The notes under the pieces were generated by a model. The model did not search any database. It was not told where the DNA came from and saw only the letters and a list, made by a program, of their open reading frames with translations. A stretch of DNA of 64,000 nucleotides, taken from Leptolyngbya sp. PCC 7375 (GTDB taxonomy: Bacteria > Cyanobacteriota > Cyanobacteriia > Phormidesmidales > Phormidesmidaceae). Below, one piece after another: positions 33,437-42,390 of this stretch. The DNA lies in NCBI RefSeq assembly GCF_000316115.1, contig NZ_JH993796.1:1-64000 (forward strand), in the 5' to 3' direction. The translations under genes and the position numbers were made by a program. Positions within the stretch are counted from its first letter, which is position 1, and every line of letters begins with the position of its first letter.

Positions 33437-35485
33437 CTAATTTATTTCAAGTTGCGCGAAATGTTTCTGCAGTAATTCATGAATAAACCGATATCGACCG
33501 CCCACACGCTGAATAAATCGATGTCGATGAGCATACTCTAAAAAACGTGCATAATTCCAAGGGATATTACCCTTCCAATAAAGAGTAAAGCGTAAGGAGT
33601 AATGCTTAATAACATCTGCTAGACCAAAAAGAAGACTGAAAAGCAGACCGAAAAGAAGACCAATACTCAGCCCCACACTCAGCCCCACACTCGGCCTAAC
33701 AATTAAACCTAAAAGCAGGCCAAGCCTTAGTTCGGTAATCGATTCGAAAAGAAGACCAAAAAGCAGACTCAAAACAACCCCAAAAATAAGTCCGATAAGC
33801 ACCCCACCTATTAAGCCATTCTTGAAAGTTTGGTATATGCCCTGATTTGGTCTTATCTTTTCTGTGATATCTATATCAACCCGCTGTACGTTATCTCCCG
33901 TCAGCCCACCTAGCAAACCAGAAAGTAGACTTAAAAGCAGGCCTAAAATAGGCCCGAAAATAGGCCCGAAAATAAGCCCTAAAATAAGTAATCCGAAAAG
34001 CAATCCTCCTAGCAAAGAGCTAAGCACATTAGGCCAAACAATCCGGAGCCTTTCTTCAGTTTGAATATCACTAAGGCCACCCCCCAACTCATCACTCAAG
34101 GCGGAACCCAGCCCAACAACTATCGCAACAATTCTTCCGATATCCAAACCGAAACCTAACCCAACAAGGCTCCCAACAAGGCTTCCAAAGCTCAAACCAA
34201 CAGTTAATCGGTACAGATACCTAGAAGGTTGGTCGTCTATCCATGAAGGCTGAAGTCGTTCGATGAGAAATTCAGCTTGGTGTGTTGTTTCCAATTTTCT
34301 TGCCAACCAAGACAGATAATATTTAGTTTTCTCAACGTCACCAAGATTCCTAAGTTGTGTTGCAATATACATATCAAACAACTGCTCAGGACTTCTAATT
34401 GGTTGCCCTTGATAGAAAGCGACCAACATCGTAAGAAACAGTGGAATTTGGACTAGCTTCCCTAACTCTGGATCAGCACCAAAATTACGCCATAAGTTTT
34501 CGCGGTTTAACTCCTTCAAATAGTGATGGATTTGCTTTCGACTAATGGGCTGTAAGTAAATCGCACTATTCAATTGGTGAACCTGGCGTTCTCCTTGCTC
34601 ATATTCTTCCCGACGACAACAGACGACCAGAGAGAGCGCTGGGTATTCCTCTAGAAACTCATTGATAGCGTCAATGCACAAATCCTGGTTTGGCAAGCCA
34701 AGCTTATCTAACCCATCTAACAAGGGTAAAAGCTGAGCCTCTTGAATTAATTGCGATATAACCCTTTCAGAAATCTTGAATTCCTCATAGAACTGAAATC
34801 CAAGCCACTCTGATAGAGATTGCTCAGGTTTCCAGGTTGATAATTCAAAAATGATAGGTATTGGTTTATTTACCTCTTCCTCCGCATCTTCAATCAGTTG
34901 TTTTGCTAGCGTCAATAACTCAGTAGTTTTTCCCGCTCCAGGTTCTCCCAAAATTAGCAACCGACCTTGAATATCATCACGATGAAATATCTCATAGGTC
35001 TGATTAGCTCGTGAAATCAACTCTCGAAGCGAGCGGCTAGGATGATCTTCCTGAACTAAGGTGGGTTGCGGACGACCAACCCGCTGAAGCTGCTCTTCAC
35101 GATTCAAGTCAATCAGTATCTGATTATGCAGTGAGTCAGCAAGTCGTTTCGACACATCTCTTTTAAGCACCAGTAATATCTGATGACGAAGCTTAACAAG
35201 CTGTTCCTGAGATGGTTCATCTCTTGGAGGGGTAAGAAAATGGAGAATATTCTCTTTGAGGTCGCGCAGGTTTCCTGTCACGGCTGCCAATGCAGCGATC
35301 ACAGCCCCAATTGCAATACATCCAGCAAAAACCCAACCGAGCACTGAGTGCTTATCTACAAAGGTCAGTATCTGTTCTGTCTTAGTTGGCTGATTTGTAG
35401 GATCAGTTTGAACTAACAGCGTGATTAGACCTTGAGCTAATCGCATGATTGGAAACTGCTTACTCCATACATCGATATCCCACAT
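33437..35485 (-). CDS. Membrane-associated NACHT ATPase
   Basis: A 682-residue protein. An N-terminal TM segment (VFAGCIAIGAVIAALAAVTG, ~52-71) precedes a NACHT module: Walker A GEPGAGKTT (180-188), RRE-type CCRREEYE sensor and Walker B LLPLLDGLDKL, where the usual DGLDE is DGLDK. Helical NACHT-associated regions follow. From ~430 to 630 there is a Gly/Leu-rich region with many hydrophobic segments, then YARFLEYAHRHRFIQRVGGR and FIHELLQKHFA. NACHT proteins act in bacterial antiphage sensing and signalling; this one appears membrane-based. A single gene. Confidence 0.85.
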   Translation of the reverse strand: MWDIDVWSKQFPIMRLAQGLITLLVQTDPTNQPTKTEQILTFVDKHSVLGWVFAGCIAIGAVIAALAAVTGNLRDLKENILHFLTPPRDEPSQEQLVKLRHQILLVLKRDVSKRLADSLHNQILIDLNREEQLQRVGRPQPTLVQEDHPSRSLRELISRANQTYEIFHRDDIQGRLLILGEPGAGKTTELLTLAKQLIEDAEEEVNKPIPIIFELSTWKPEQSLSEWLGFQFYEEFKISERVISQLIQEAQLLPLLDGLDKLGLPNQDLCIDAINEFLEEYPALSLVVCCRREEYEQGERQVHQLNSAIYLQPISRKQIHHYLKELNRENLWRNFGADPELGKLVQIPLFLTMLVAFYQGQPIRSPEQLFDMYIATQLRNLGDVEKTKYYLSWLARKLETTHQAEFLIERLQPSWIDDQPSRYLYRLTVGLSFGSLVGSLVGLGFGLDIGRIVAIVVGLGSALSDELGGGLSDIQTEERLRIVWPNVLSSLLGGLLFGLLILGLIFGPIFGPILGLLLSLLSGLLGGLTGDNVQRVDIDITEKIRPNQGIYQTFKNGLIGGVLIGLIFGVVLSLLFGLLFESITELRLGLLLGLIVRPSVGLSVGLSIGLLFGLLFSLLFGLADVIKHYSLRFTLYWKGNIPWNYARFLEYAHRHRFIQRVGGRYRFIHELLQKHFAQLEIN

Positions 35486-35640
35486 ATATCAGCCTCTAAA
35501 GCATGAAAACGTGAATATACATAGGATACTTAGCGATGACCTCCCCTCGTAAAAGCCTTTCACAAATCTCTACTCGTTACGATCTCAACTACCCCCCAGC
35601 CATCTCCTTCAGATACCACTACCCCCAAAGCTTCTAACTA

Positions 35641-36732
35641 CTACTCAAAGAACTTCTTCACGAAAACCAATAGTCCCAAACCGATTAATGATGAAGGCTC
35701 TGGCGTTTTAGCTGAGTCTTTGCGTGGCACCGCTGCCCCGACCCTCTCCAACAAACTCACCCGCAGCTCTGACGTCCCAGACTTATCCACCGTATCCAAC
35801 CCAATAAACCCCAGCTCATTGCCATAGATGTCAATGGTCGTCGTCACCCATTCCGAATCCCAACGGGTAGCACTGCGTTGATGCGTTGCGATCGCACGCG
35901 TCGCAAACTCCTGCAATCCCTCACCATCCCACAGGTAAAACGCATCCCGCTCCGCATCATCCTCACTGGCATACACCTGCCAGGTCAGCTCATAACGACC
36001 AGGCCGCAAGTCAGTCCACATCGCACCGCTACCCTCCGTACCCAGCGCCGATAGGTCCCGCCCCATCCACTCACTCACCGTCGATACCGCCCGATCCTTG
36101 CTGCCAGTAGTAATTGACGTATAGCCCTCTTTAAATCGGATATCACCCAAGACATCGCTAGCCGCCAGGGTAATTACCTGGGGCGCTTCATAGGCCAGCT
36201 CAGCAATCCGATTAATACCGTGGATTTTAATCTCACTGGTTCCTTTCTTATCCCCAACATCCAAGCCAAGTAAGGCCAGTTCGTTGTACATCACGTCCAC
36301 AGTGGAGCGTTGGCGACCGCTCGTGAACTGAGCCGTGGAGCACTTGCCAGAGGCTAGCAGCACACAATCCTTGATCGAATTATCGGCTAAAACCTTTGTC
36401 TCACGACGGTTCCAGAAAGTCAGATTATCGCCATGCACCAGGTCCTTAGTGAAAATCTCCCACTCAATTTCATACACACCATTCTCAAGGTCTACCCACT
36501 TGGCTCCACTACCCTCAGTGCCGTAGTCAGCGAGACGATACTTATCCCCAGTAAGCCAGCTGCCCAGCGAGCTGATCGCCCGGTCGCCGGTGCCCGTACT
36601 CAAGCTCAGATAATCCGTGGAAGTAACAGCACCCAAGGAATCGGATGGGGTGAGGTGGAAGGCCTGGACAGGCAGACCGATAGACAAAAAAACACCCCCA
36701 AGTAGGGGGATAGCAAAGAATTTCATGGCCAT
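35641..36732 (-). CDS. PEP-CTERM protein with tandem domains
   Basis: A 363-residue exported protein. A signal peptide (~24 residues, ending VQAFH) precedes two ~150-residue repeats, each opening LSLSTGTGDRAISSLGSWL or TSITTGSKDRAVSTVSEWM and containing GTEGSGA(K/M)W(V/T)DL. It ends TPEPSSLIGLGLLVFVKKFF, a PEP-CTERM sorting signal (PEP, hydrophobic span, basic end). Such proteins are processed at the cell surface by an exosortase system, which is not in this window. Confidence 0.85.
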   Translation of the reverse strand: MAMKFFAIPLLGGVFLSIGLPVQAFHLTPSDSLGAVTSTDYLSLSTGTGDRAISSLGSWLTGDKYRLADYGTEGSGAKWVDLENGVYEIEWEIFTKDLVHGDNLTFWNRRETKVLADNSIKDCVLLASGKCSTAQFTSGRQRSTVDVMYNELALLGLDVGDKKGTSEIKIHGINRIAELAYEAPQVITLAASDVLGDIRFKEGYTSITTGSKDRAVSTVSEWMGRDLSALGTEGSGAMWTDLRPGRYELTWQVYASEDDAERDAFYLWDGEGLQEFATRAIATHQRSATRWDSEWVTTTIDIYGNELGFIGLDTVDKSGTSELRVSLLERVGAAVPRKDSAKTPEPSSLIGLGLLVFVKKFFE

Positions 36733-36758
36733 GAATTAAGCGCTTTTAACCACACTTT

Positions 36759-37028
36759 ATGGAGCCTGAACACGTTTATTCACAGGATATCTATGGATTT
36801 TTGGATAAAGACTTGATGAGCAGGCTGCCATACTCCAACGGGAAGACTCCACCAATGCCACTCCTATGCATTGCGATCGCACTAGAAACCGGGCGCACTC
36901 CCAGCGATGTGGTTAAAGAAGCCATCGGACTGTATTTAGAAAAAACAGATCCAGACAGTGTAGCTGTAATGACGCGACGACTCTCAGCCCTTAAAAAGCA
37001 AGTAAGAAAGTTGTTGCAGATAGTGTGA
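36759..37028 (+). CDS. RHH (CopG-like) protein, paralogue
   Basis: Up to 89 residues; the last ~50 (ETGRTPSDVVKEAIGLYLEK, TDPDSVAVMTRRLSALKKQV) closely match the RHH protein at 32527. A HIP1 octamer lies within the coding sequence and appears to have replaced the residues of the first helix. The true start may be the internal Met at codon 20. It is divergent from the PEP-CTERM gene. Confidence 0.55.
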   Translation: MEPEHVYSQDIYGFLDKDLMSRLPYSNGKTPPMPLLCIAIALETGRTPSDVVKEAIGLYLEKTDPDSVAVMTRRLSALKKQVRKLLQIV

Positions 37029-37150
37029 ATACACAGCCCAACAAAGCTTGTGTTCATAGTCGAGCAGCTATTTAGCCAGTCTTCAAGAAATGGGTTTGAC
37101 CAGAATTAACATCCAGGAATTTCGAATACCACATTCAATCAAAAAAATCA

Positions 37151-37249
37151 ATGTATGTTCGTGTCAATCTAATTGCTGATTTAGCAGCTGTTTATCGAAA
37201 AGAAAATGGGTACCTTCTAGAAGCGACAATTACAAAGCTGCTTAGATGA
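37151..37249 (+). CDS. Short ORF of 32 codons, doubtful
   Basis: MYVRVNLIADLAAVYRKENG and 12 further codons, with protein-like composition but no known domain. Noted because it lies in an otherwise empty stretch just upstream of a terminator. Confidence 0.2.
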   Translation: MYVRVNLIADLAAVYRKENGYLLEATITKLLR

Positions 37250-37294
37250 CATCTGTCTAGCGAAGCGAAGCAAATGCATCTAGCTTTTTGTAAT

Positions 37295-37323
37295 GCCTCC
37301 TTGATGTTTAACATTAAGGAGGC
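37295..37323 (+). terminator. Terminator hairpin
   Basis: GCCTCCTT and AAGGAGGC arms around GATGTTTAACATT, followed by TTTGTTTATTTTTA. It reads rightwards, after the RHH gene and short ORF. The ~400 bp from here to the IS256 element show no gene I can support. Confidence 0.7.
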
Positions 37324-37775
37324 TTTGTTTATTTTTATCCATTTTTGTTTTCAGACCGCAATATAAGTGCATCACATCTTGAGAATTGCGCTATGCCATG
37401 GCTTAGTCATATTTTCTAAATGTATTGACGGTTTAGAACATCTAAGTATGATTTGAATTATGTCGTTCGTTAATTCAGACGGCAAGTTTTGACAGATACA
37501 AGTGAAAGCAGCTTTGTAATTGTCGCGATTCTTAGCTAGCTTTTGACTCTGGATCTGGAAGAACACCCGTTGTTCAATGGATCTGCCAATGCAAATAAAT
37601 CAAACTCCTCCCATGGGGGAAGTGACAGCTATAGCTATAGGTTATAGCTCTCCTGACTCTGGAACATTTGAACTCACCATGGATGCCAGTGTGTTTAATG
37701 GTGGCTTTGAACTCACATATGTAATTGCAACAATCTATTTGAGAGTGATCTGAATTTTGTGTAAGCGCTGTTGGG

Positions 37776-39187
37776 TTAGAGAGAGAAGCGTTCTGGGAAC
37801 AGAATAGCAAAATGTGACAAGGCAGCCCGCCAATCTTTAATCGGTCGGTTCCATTTTTTCGAGATATTGTTCATCGCCAGATACATGAGTCTGAACACAG
37901 CGGCTTCATCTGGGAAGACCGCTTTGGTCTTAATCACCTTACGTAACGAGCGATTGAGGGACTCGATGGCGTTCGTGGTGTAGATCACCCGGCGAATCTC
38001 CATGGGGTAGTCGAAAATGGGGATCACATTCTCCCAGTGGCGAATCCAGACTTGGCTCACGGCTGGGTAGGTCTCATCCCATTTTTCAGCAAAGGCATCA
38101 AGGGCCGCTTCTGACTCAGCCAGAGTGGCGGCTTGGTAGATCGGCTTGAGGTCTTTTGCGACGGCCTTTCGGTCTTTCCAGGGGACATATTTCATACAGT
38201 TGCGCATGAGATGAACGATGCACAGCTGGACTTGAGTCTGGGGATAAACCGCTTCTATCGCTTGAGGAAAGCCTTTAAGCCCGTCACAGCAGGCAATCAG
38301 AATATCCTTCAATCCTCTGTTTTTAAGGTCGGTCAGGACCTTCAACCAGAACTTAGCCCCTTCGGTTTCGGCCTCACCTATCCATAGCCCGAGCAGCTGC
38401 TTTTCGCCTTCTCGGTCGATGCCGAGGACCACGTAAACAGCCCGCTTGCTGACACGACCGGACACTTTAATGTTCACGTATAGAGCATCCAGGTAGACAA
38501 TCGGATAAATCTCGTCGAGTGGACGCGATTGCCACGCTTTGACGTCCTCGCTCACCGTGTCGATGACCTCGCTAATCACCGCCGCTGAGATCGTTGCTCC
38601 ACCATACAAGTCTGCGAGTTGAGCACTGATGTCACGGGTGCTCATGCCTCGGGCATACAGGGCCAGTATCTTTTCATCAAGCCCCGACAAGCGGCGCTGA
38701 TGTTTAGGGACCAGTATCGGTTCAAAGCTACCGTTGCGGTCACGCGGGATGGAGAGTTCGAGGGCACCCTCTTCGGATTGCACTGTCTTCTTAGAACGGG
38801 TATGACCTCAATTAGATGTCTATTAAAAAGTCAGAAATTCTAAGCCCTACAAGAAGCTTACAATCTCCATCACGCTGAAATTGAGAAAATTGATTCTTTG
38901 TTCAAATCTTTCTGAAACCCTTGCTGGATAAGCATTATAGCACTCTACATCGTGCCGAGGTCATACCCCTTAGAACTGCCGTTACGACTATTGTTAGGGC
39001 TTTCGTCATCTTGACTCGACTGAAGATGGTGAGTGAGTTCACCCGCTAGGGCTCGCTCAACCAAGCGCTTTTTGATTTGCTTCATCAGACCTGACTCGCC
39101 CAAAATATCCTCAGGCGTACTGCAATCTTCCAGTAGTTCGTCTAAGAAGTCGTCAACGCGGTTTGATGCTTTTTTCTTACGGGCCAT
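37776..39187 (-). pseudogene. IS256-family transposase split by a MITE
   Basis: The N-terminal part (38977-39187; DDFLDELLEDCSTPEDILGE, LVERALAGELTHHL) and C-terminal part (37776-38789; IPRDRNGSFEP, YLDALYVN with the first Asp, LIACCDGLKGF with the second, NAIESLNRSLRK with the Glu) are both family-typical. Removing the MITE with one CTTAGAAC copy gives SRNGSSKKTVQSEEGALELS in frame. The insertion is therefore the only lesion and is recent. Confidence 0.88.
38798..38968. mobile_element. 171-bp MITE, copy 1 (in IS256 transposase)
   Basis: Begins GGGTATGACCTCAATTAG and ends GAGGTCATACCC, giving 12-bp perfect terminal inverted repeats. Flanked by an exact 8-bp duplication CTTAGAAC (38790-38797 and 38969-38976). 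It encodes nothing. Two further copies of identical length are at 39783 and 53553; this one is the most diverged of the three. Confidence 0.9.
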
Positions 39188-39312
39188 GGGGCGATCTCCT
39201 GAATTACATGGATTCTAGATCGCTTACACAAAATTCTGTACAGTCCCTCTATTTGGTTAAAGCAATTTCAGCTTTGTTAAAAGTTAGTCAGTCGAAAAGC
39301 TAAGGAGGTCCT

Positions 39313-39471
39313 ATGAAGGCATATCCTAAGCTGGGCATATTGGTATCTATAGCTTTCATTGGTTTCCTTCTTATGTCATTCACGACGCAAGAAGAAAGAT
39401 GCCAAGGACTTCATTGCCTTCCCAATACCTCTGTTGTTGGAGGATTTCTCACAACGACAGGTGTAAGATAA
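39313..39471 (+). CDS. 52-residue membrane or exported peptide
   Basis: Starts MKAYPKLGILVSIAFIGFLL and ends GGFLTTTGVR. An unusually good ribosome site (AAGGAGG, 7 bases from ATG) argues it is expressed. One hydrophobic segment near the N-terminus is a TM helix or signal, and two cysteines (CQGLHC) lie in the exported part. A perfect 15-bp hairpin at 39546-39578 may terminate it. Function unknown. Confidence 0.5.
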   Translation: MKAYPKLGILVSIAFIGFLLMSFTTQEERCQGLHCLPNTSVVGGFLTTTGVR

Positions 39472-39545
39472 CGTCAAAAATCATTGCGATCTAAAGTGTT
39501 GACATTCTTCTCTTGAATGCGCTGAATCGCAGTGCTCTAGATAAT

Positions 39546-39578
39546 ACTGTCCCTGGAAGATTCTCTTCCAGGGACAGT
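39546..39578. terminator. Perfect 15-bp stem-loop
   Basis: ACTGTCCCTGGAAGA, loop TTC, then the exact complement. It lies between the 52-residue gene and the convergent nuclease pseudogene, fitting a bidirectional terminator, although the following T-run is short (ATTTG). Confidence 0.6.
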
Positions 39579-39782
39579 ATTTGCTGCAATCATTATTACC
39601 CTCCAGTCATATCATGTTGTCGATACTCCCAAGGCTTCACAGCAGCTGAATTCGTCCATACCCCCACTGACTGCTCCTTAGCCAGCTCCTCAGCACGTTC
39701 CAACACATCTGGCTGCGGGCAACTGCCCGAATACTTCTCATAGTGATAGGCCATTCCATCAGCTACCATCTGAGAATTTAAA

Positions 39783-39953
39783 GGGTATGACCTCAATTAG
39801 ATGTCTATTAAAAAGTCAGAAATCCTAAGCCCTACAAGAAGCTTACAATCTCCATCACGCTGAAACTGAGAAAATTTATTCTTCGCTCAAATCTTCCTGA
39901 AACCCTTGCTGGATAAGCGTTATAGCACTCTACATCGTGTCGAGGTCATACCC
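39783..39953. mobile_element. 171-bp MITE, copy 2 (in nuclease gene)
   Basis: The same 12-bp terminal repeats (GGGTATGACCTC) and the same length as copies 1 and 3, with an exact 8-bp target duplication AATTTAAA (39775-39782, 39954-39961). Nearly identical to copy 3. Confidence 0.92.
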
Positions 39954-40330
39954 AATTTAAATGGATTTCCGAGCCATCAGGACGGATAACAAACAGGTCT
40001 GCCACAGTCCGCTTATACTGGTCCTTCTCAATCGACACCACACCGATAGCCCCATCACCCTGGGCCACTAGCGATCGCAAATGGTCCCGCGCCTCAATCC
40101 CTCCCGGCTGCTCTATCTCAGGCGAATCCGTTCCGCAGAATCTGATTTTCAGCTCCTGACCACCACGTTCAACCCGTAGCGTATCGCCATCGTAGATAGA
40201 GCCTTCCACTACCTGATACCATTCAGTGTGAAGTGAACCCCTGAATTTGGACAGTAAAATCAGACAATAGCAAGTCTAGACTAACATGTATCAACCTGAG
40301 ACATTCTACAATTCCTTCCTCCACTTTTCC

Positions 40331-41161
40331 TCAAATTCGTCTGGGTGTCAAATAGCCCAAAGAAGAGTGAATTCTTTTCTTCATATACACCTCGTCTAAA
40401 AACTCTTCTATTCTCTCATACACTTCATTAAAATTGCGATAGTCCGACAAATCAACCTCCTCTTCTTTTATTGTTCTCATGAGCCGTTCAGCATAACCAT
40501 TCTCATAGGCCTTACCCACGCCTGCCATACTAATCGCTATCTCATTCTCCTCCAATATCTGAACATACGCATTGGCCGCATATTGCACCCCTTGGTCTGA
40601 ATGGTGAATCTCTGGAATATACTGGTTCAGTCCTTTCTCCAACGCTGTTATCGTTAACTGTTTCTCCATCGTTCTATCCAAGTGCCAGCCTCGAATACTG
40701 CGGGTGAACACATCCATTAATACCGCTAAATAAACAAATTCGTCCTTCAATCGGATATAGGTGATGTCGCCGACCCATACCTGCTCTGGATACTCTACTA
40801 CCAACCCTTTGACCAGATTAGGATACCGCTTATATCCATGGACACTATTGGTTGTTCGTTTCCGTCGTATTCGTCGCTTTTCCAGTAGTCCCAATTCTCT
40901 CATTAATCGGCTGATACGTTTGTGATTAACACGCCATCCCTCTCGCTGTAATTGTTTAGTAATCCGTCGATACCCATAGGTGGGATACCGTCCCGCCACA
41001 TCAATGATCGCTTTTTTTAGTTCCTCTTCTTGCGTTTGTTTGTCTGATGTTGACCGATAGTAATAACGACTCCGACTGTAGCCAATGACATCACAGATGA
41101 CCTGGATTGGATACTCGCCTTTCAACTGCTCTATCATGGTTCGTTTCCGCTCAGATTCCAC
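40331..41161 (-). CDS. IS3-family OrfB (integrase core)
   Basis: A 276-residue DDE transposase. The HTH_21 region has GYSRSRYYYR and RYPTYGYRRITKQLQREGWR; the core has VWVGDITYIRL (D), IHHSDQGVQYA (D) and NGYAERLMRTIKEEE (E). It overlaps orfA by 28 bases in a different frame. The ORF start is probably not used independently: a run of seven A (sense) at 41173-41179 in the overlap is a plausible -1 frameshift site producing the OrfAB transposase. Confidence 0.9.
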   Translation of the reverse strand: MESERKRTMIEQLKGEYPIQVICDVIGYSRSRYYYRSTSDKQTQEEELKKAIIDVAGRYPTYGYRRITKQLQREGWRVNHKRISRLMRELGLLEKRRIRRKRTTNSVHGYKRYPNLVKGLVVEYPEQVWVGDITYIRLKDEFVYLAVLMDVFTRSIRGWHLDRTMEKQLTITALEKGLNQYIPEIHHSDQGVQYAANAYVQILEENEIAISMAGVGKAYENGYAERLMRTIKEEEVDLSDYRNFNEVYERIEEFLDEVYMKKRIHSSLGYLTPRRI

Positions 41162-41436
41162 AAGTCTGAAGCTTTTTTTGCCACCGCTAACTCCATCGTT
41201 AACCGACCCACCATTCGTTCCAATTCGGCTATTCGTTCGGCTGATTCATTTCCTCCTCCTTTGCCTCCAAACGCTAAATGCGCTTGTTTAAGAAATTCAT
41301 TACGCCAACGATTGATCACTGACGTATGGACTTTATGGGCTCGACTGGCTGCGCTCACACTCCGTTGGCCGCTGACGATCTCCAGCACCACTTTTGCCTT
41401 AAATTCGCTACTGTAGTTTCTTGGCTTGCTGGCCAT
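41134..41436 (-). CDS. IS3-family OrfA (HTH)
   Basis: One hundred residues with the N-terminal helix-turn-helix of IS3 (YSSEFKAKVVLEIVSGQRSV, AHKVHTSVINRWRNEFL) and a leucine-zipper-like tail (RIAELERMVGRLTMELAVAK). It provides DNA binding and, through frameshifting, the fused transposase. Confidence 0.88.
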   Translation of the reverse strand: MASKPRNYSSEFKAKVVLEIVSGQRSVSAASRAHKVHTSVINRWRNEFLKQAHLAFGGKGGGNESAERIAELERMVGRLTMELAVAKKASDLWNLSGNEP

Positions 41437-41688
41437 ATTCCTTCCCCCGATTGGACTCTAGCTTACGCTCTCTCAGTCCTGTCCTAATTTTGGGGGTCAC
41501 TACAGTGTTTTGGCCACCAGCTGCTGCATCAATAGCAGCTTCAATCTGCTGGTTGAATAGCCTGGGAGAGATCGCAACCACTCCCATCACGATTACCGCT
41601 GGGATAAACCCTCTACGCTGCCAAATCTTCACCACCGACAACACCTCTAGCTCACGTACTACCTGAGATTGCCCGATTCGTTCACCTG

Positions 41689-42390
41689 TTATTCTGCTGA
41701 TGTATCTTCTTCAAGCCAAACTGCACTCCCCGATGGCAGCGTTAGAAACAGTAACTGATCCATACATACCCCCTGTATCAACCCCTCATGTGGGCCTCTC
41801 CCTGTCATCACCTCAAGCGTCTTAACCACGTGCTGCCCATCAATCCGGTGTTCATCACACCTAGCTTCTAAATCCGCAGTCCGTTGCCACACCCGCAACA
41901 TCGCATCCGTACTACTCTGCCCCGTACGATATTTCGTTTCTTGCACCGCCTGACGTTGTCGTTGCGTTTCTAGCTGAGCCGCCAACAGCTGACCTTTACG
42001 AATCATCTGCTCATAGTCCAATACCAGGTCCACCACCTCACCGGCTATCTCATCGCCAACTGCTTCTAGTCGGCGAATCAGGTTGGCTGTTTCTAATTCA
42101 AGGGCTGCGATCGCAAGTCGCTCCTGCTGCACATCGCCACCCCCGAAAATGTTTTGCACCAGCCGCAACGGGTCCAACGTCATCAGATGCATCCAGGTCC
42201 GAGCCTCCGCATATTCCTGGCGCTCGTGGGCAAATACCAGCTCCTCACTGATCGCCTCAATCTCTGACGACTGATCCAGTGCCAGCTCAGTCAACTCCGC
42301 CAAACATGCCGGTCTGCTACTCAGACACGGTAAACCCTGCGCCAGCGCTGGACCGCACCATAAGAGTGATTTCAGCACTAAGCAGCCCAT
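41689..42390 (-). CDS. Exported coiled-coil protein, TolC-like
   Basis: About 233 residues from MGCLVLKSLLWCGPALAQ, which is a signal peptide. Long helices (IEAISEELVFAHERQEYAEA, LETANLIRRLEAVGDEIAGE, AQLETQRQRQAVQETKYRTG) resemble outer-membrane efflux (TolC) repeats, but the protein is half the usual length. It overlaps the preceding HlyD-like gene by 74 bases, so the two are translated together. A role in a trans-envelope complex is inferred. Confidence 0.5.
   Translation of the reverse strand: MGCLVLKSLLWCGPALAQGLPCLSSRPACLAELTELALDQSSEIEAISEELVFAHERQEYAEARTWMHLMTLDPLRLVQNIFGGGDVQQERLAIAALELETANLIRRLEAVGDEIAGEVVDLVLDYEQMIRKGQLLAAQLETQRQRQAVQETKYRTGQSSTDAMLRVWQRTADLEARCDEHRIDGQHVVKTLEVMTGRGPHEGLIQGVCMDQLLFLTLPSGSAVWLEEDTSAE

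Larger units (their letters stand above)
37741..39247 (-). mobile_element. IS256-family element carrying a MITE
   Basis: Imperfect terminal inverted repeats share GAATTTTGTGTAAGCG (37752-37767 and 39221-39236 inverted), with outer ends GAGAGTGATCT and GGGACTGTACA. TCTATTT lies directly on both sides (37734-37740 and 39248-39254), a 7-8 bp target duplication as expected for IS256. The transposase would be complete but for the 171-bp MITE at 38798-38968. Confidence 0.85.
40229..41504 (-). mobile_element. IS3-family element in the nuclease gene
   Basis: A 1,276-bp element with imperfect ends TGAAGTGAACCCC (left) and, inverted, TGTAGTGACCCCC (right), and GTG duplicated on both sides. It carries orfA and orfB in the overlapping arrangement of IS3. 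It disrupts the SNase-like gene precisely. Confidence 0.88.
39596..41644 (-). pseudogene. Membrane-anchored SNase-like nuclease, doubly interrupted
   Basis: Three pieces rejoin exactly. The first (41505-41644) gives a short TM anchor (RRGFIPAVIVMGVVAI) and ends GGQNT. The second (39954-40228) continues EWYQVVEGSIYDGDTLRVER with the SNase features YDGDTL, IRFCGTDSPE and EARDHL. The third (39596-39782) ends NSQMVADGMAYHYEKYSGSC and on to VGVWTNSAAV. An IS3 element (3-bp GTG duplication) separates pieces 1 and 2; a MITE (8-bp AATTTAAA duplication) separates 2 and 3. Before these insertions it was an intact thermonuclease-family protein. Confidence 0.88.

Noticed and set aside
37372..37566. 64-codon minus-strand ORF before the IS256 element
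   Set aside because: No ribosome site, domain or conserved context could be seen.
37574..37810. 78-codon minus-strand ORF
   Set aside because: It crosses the IS256 boundary and overlaps its transposase in another frame, so it is a chance frame.
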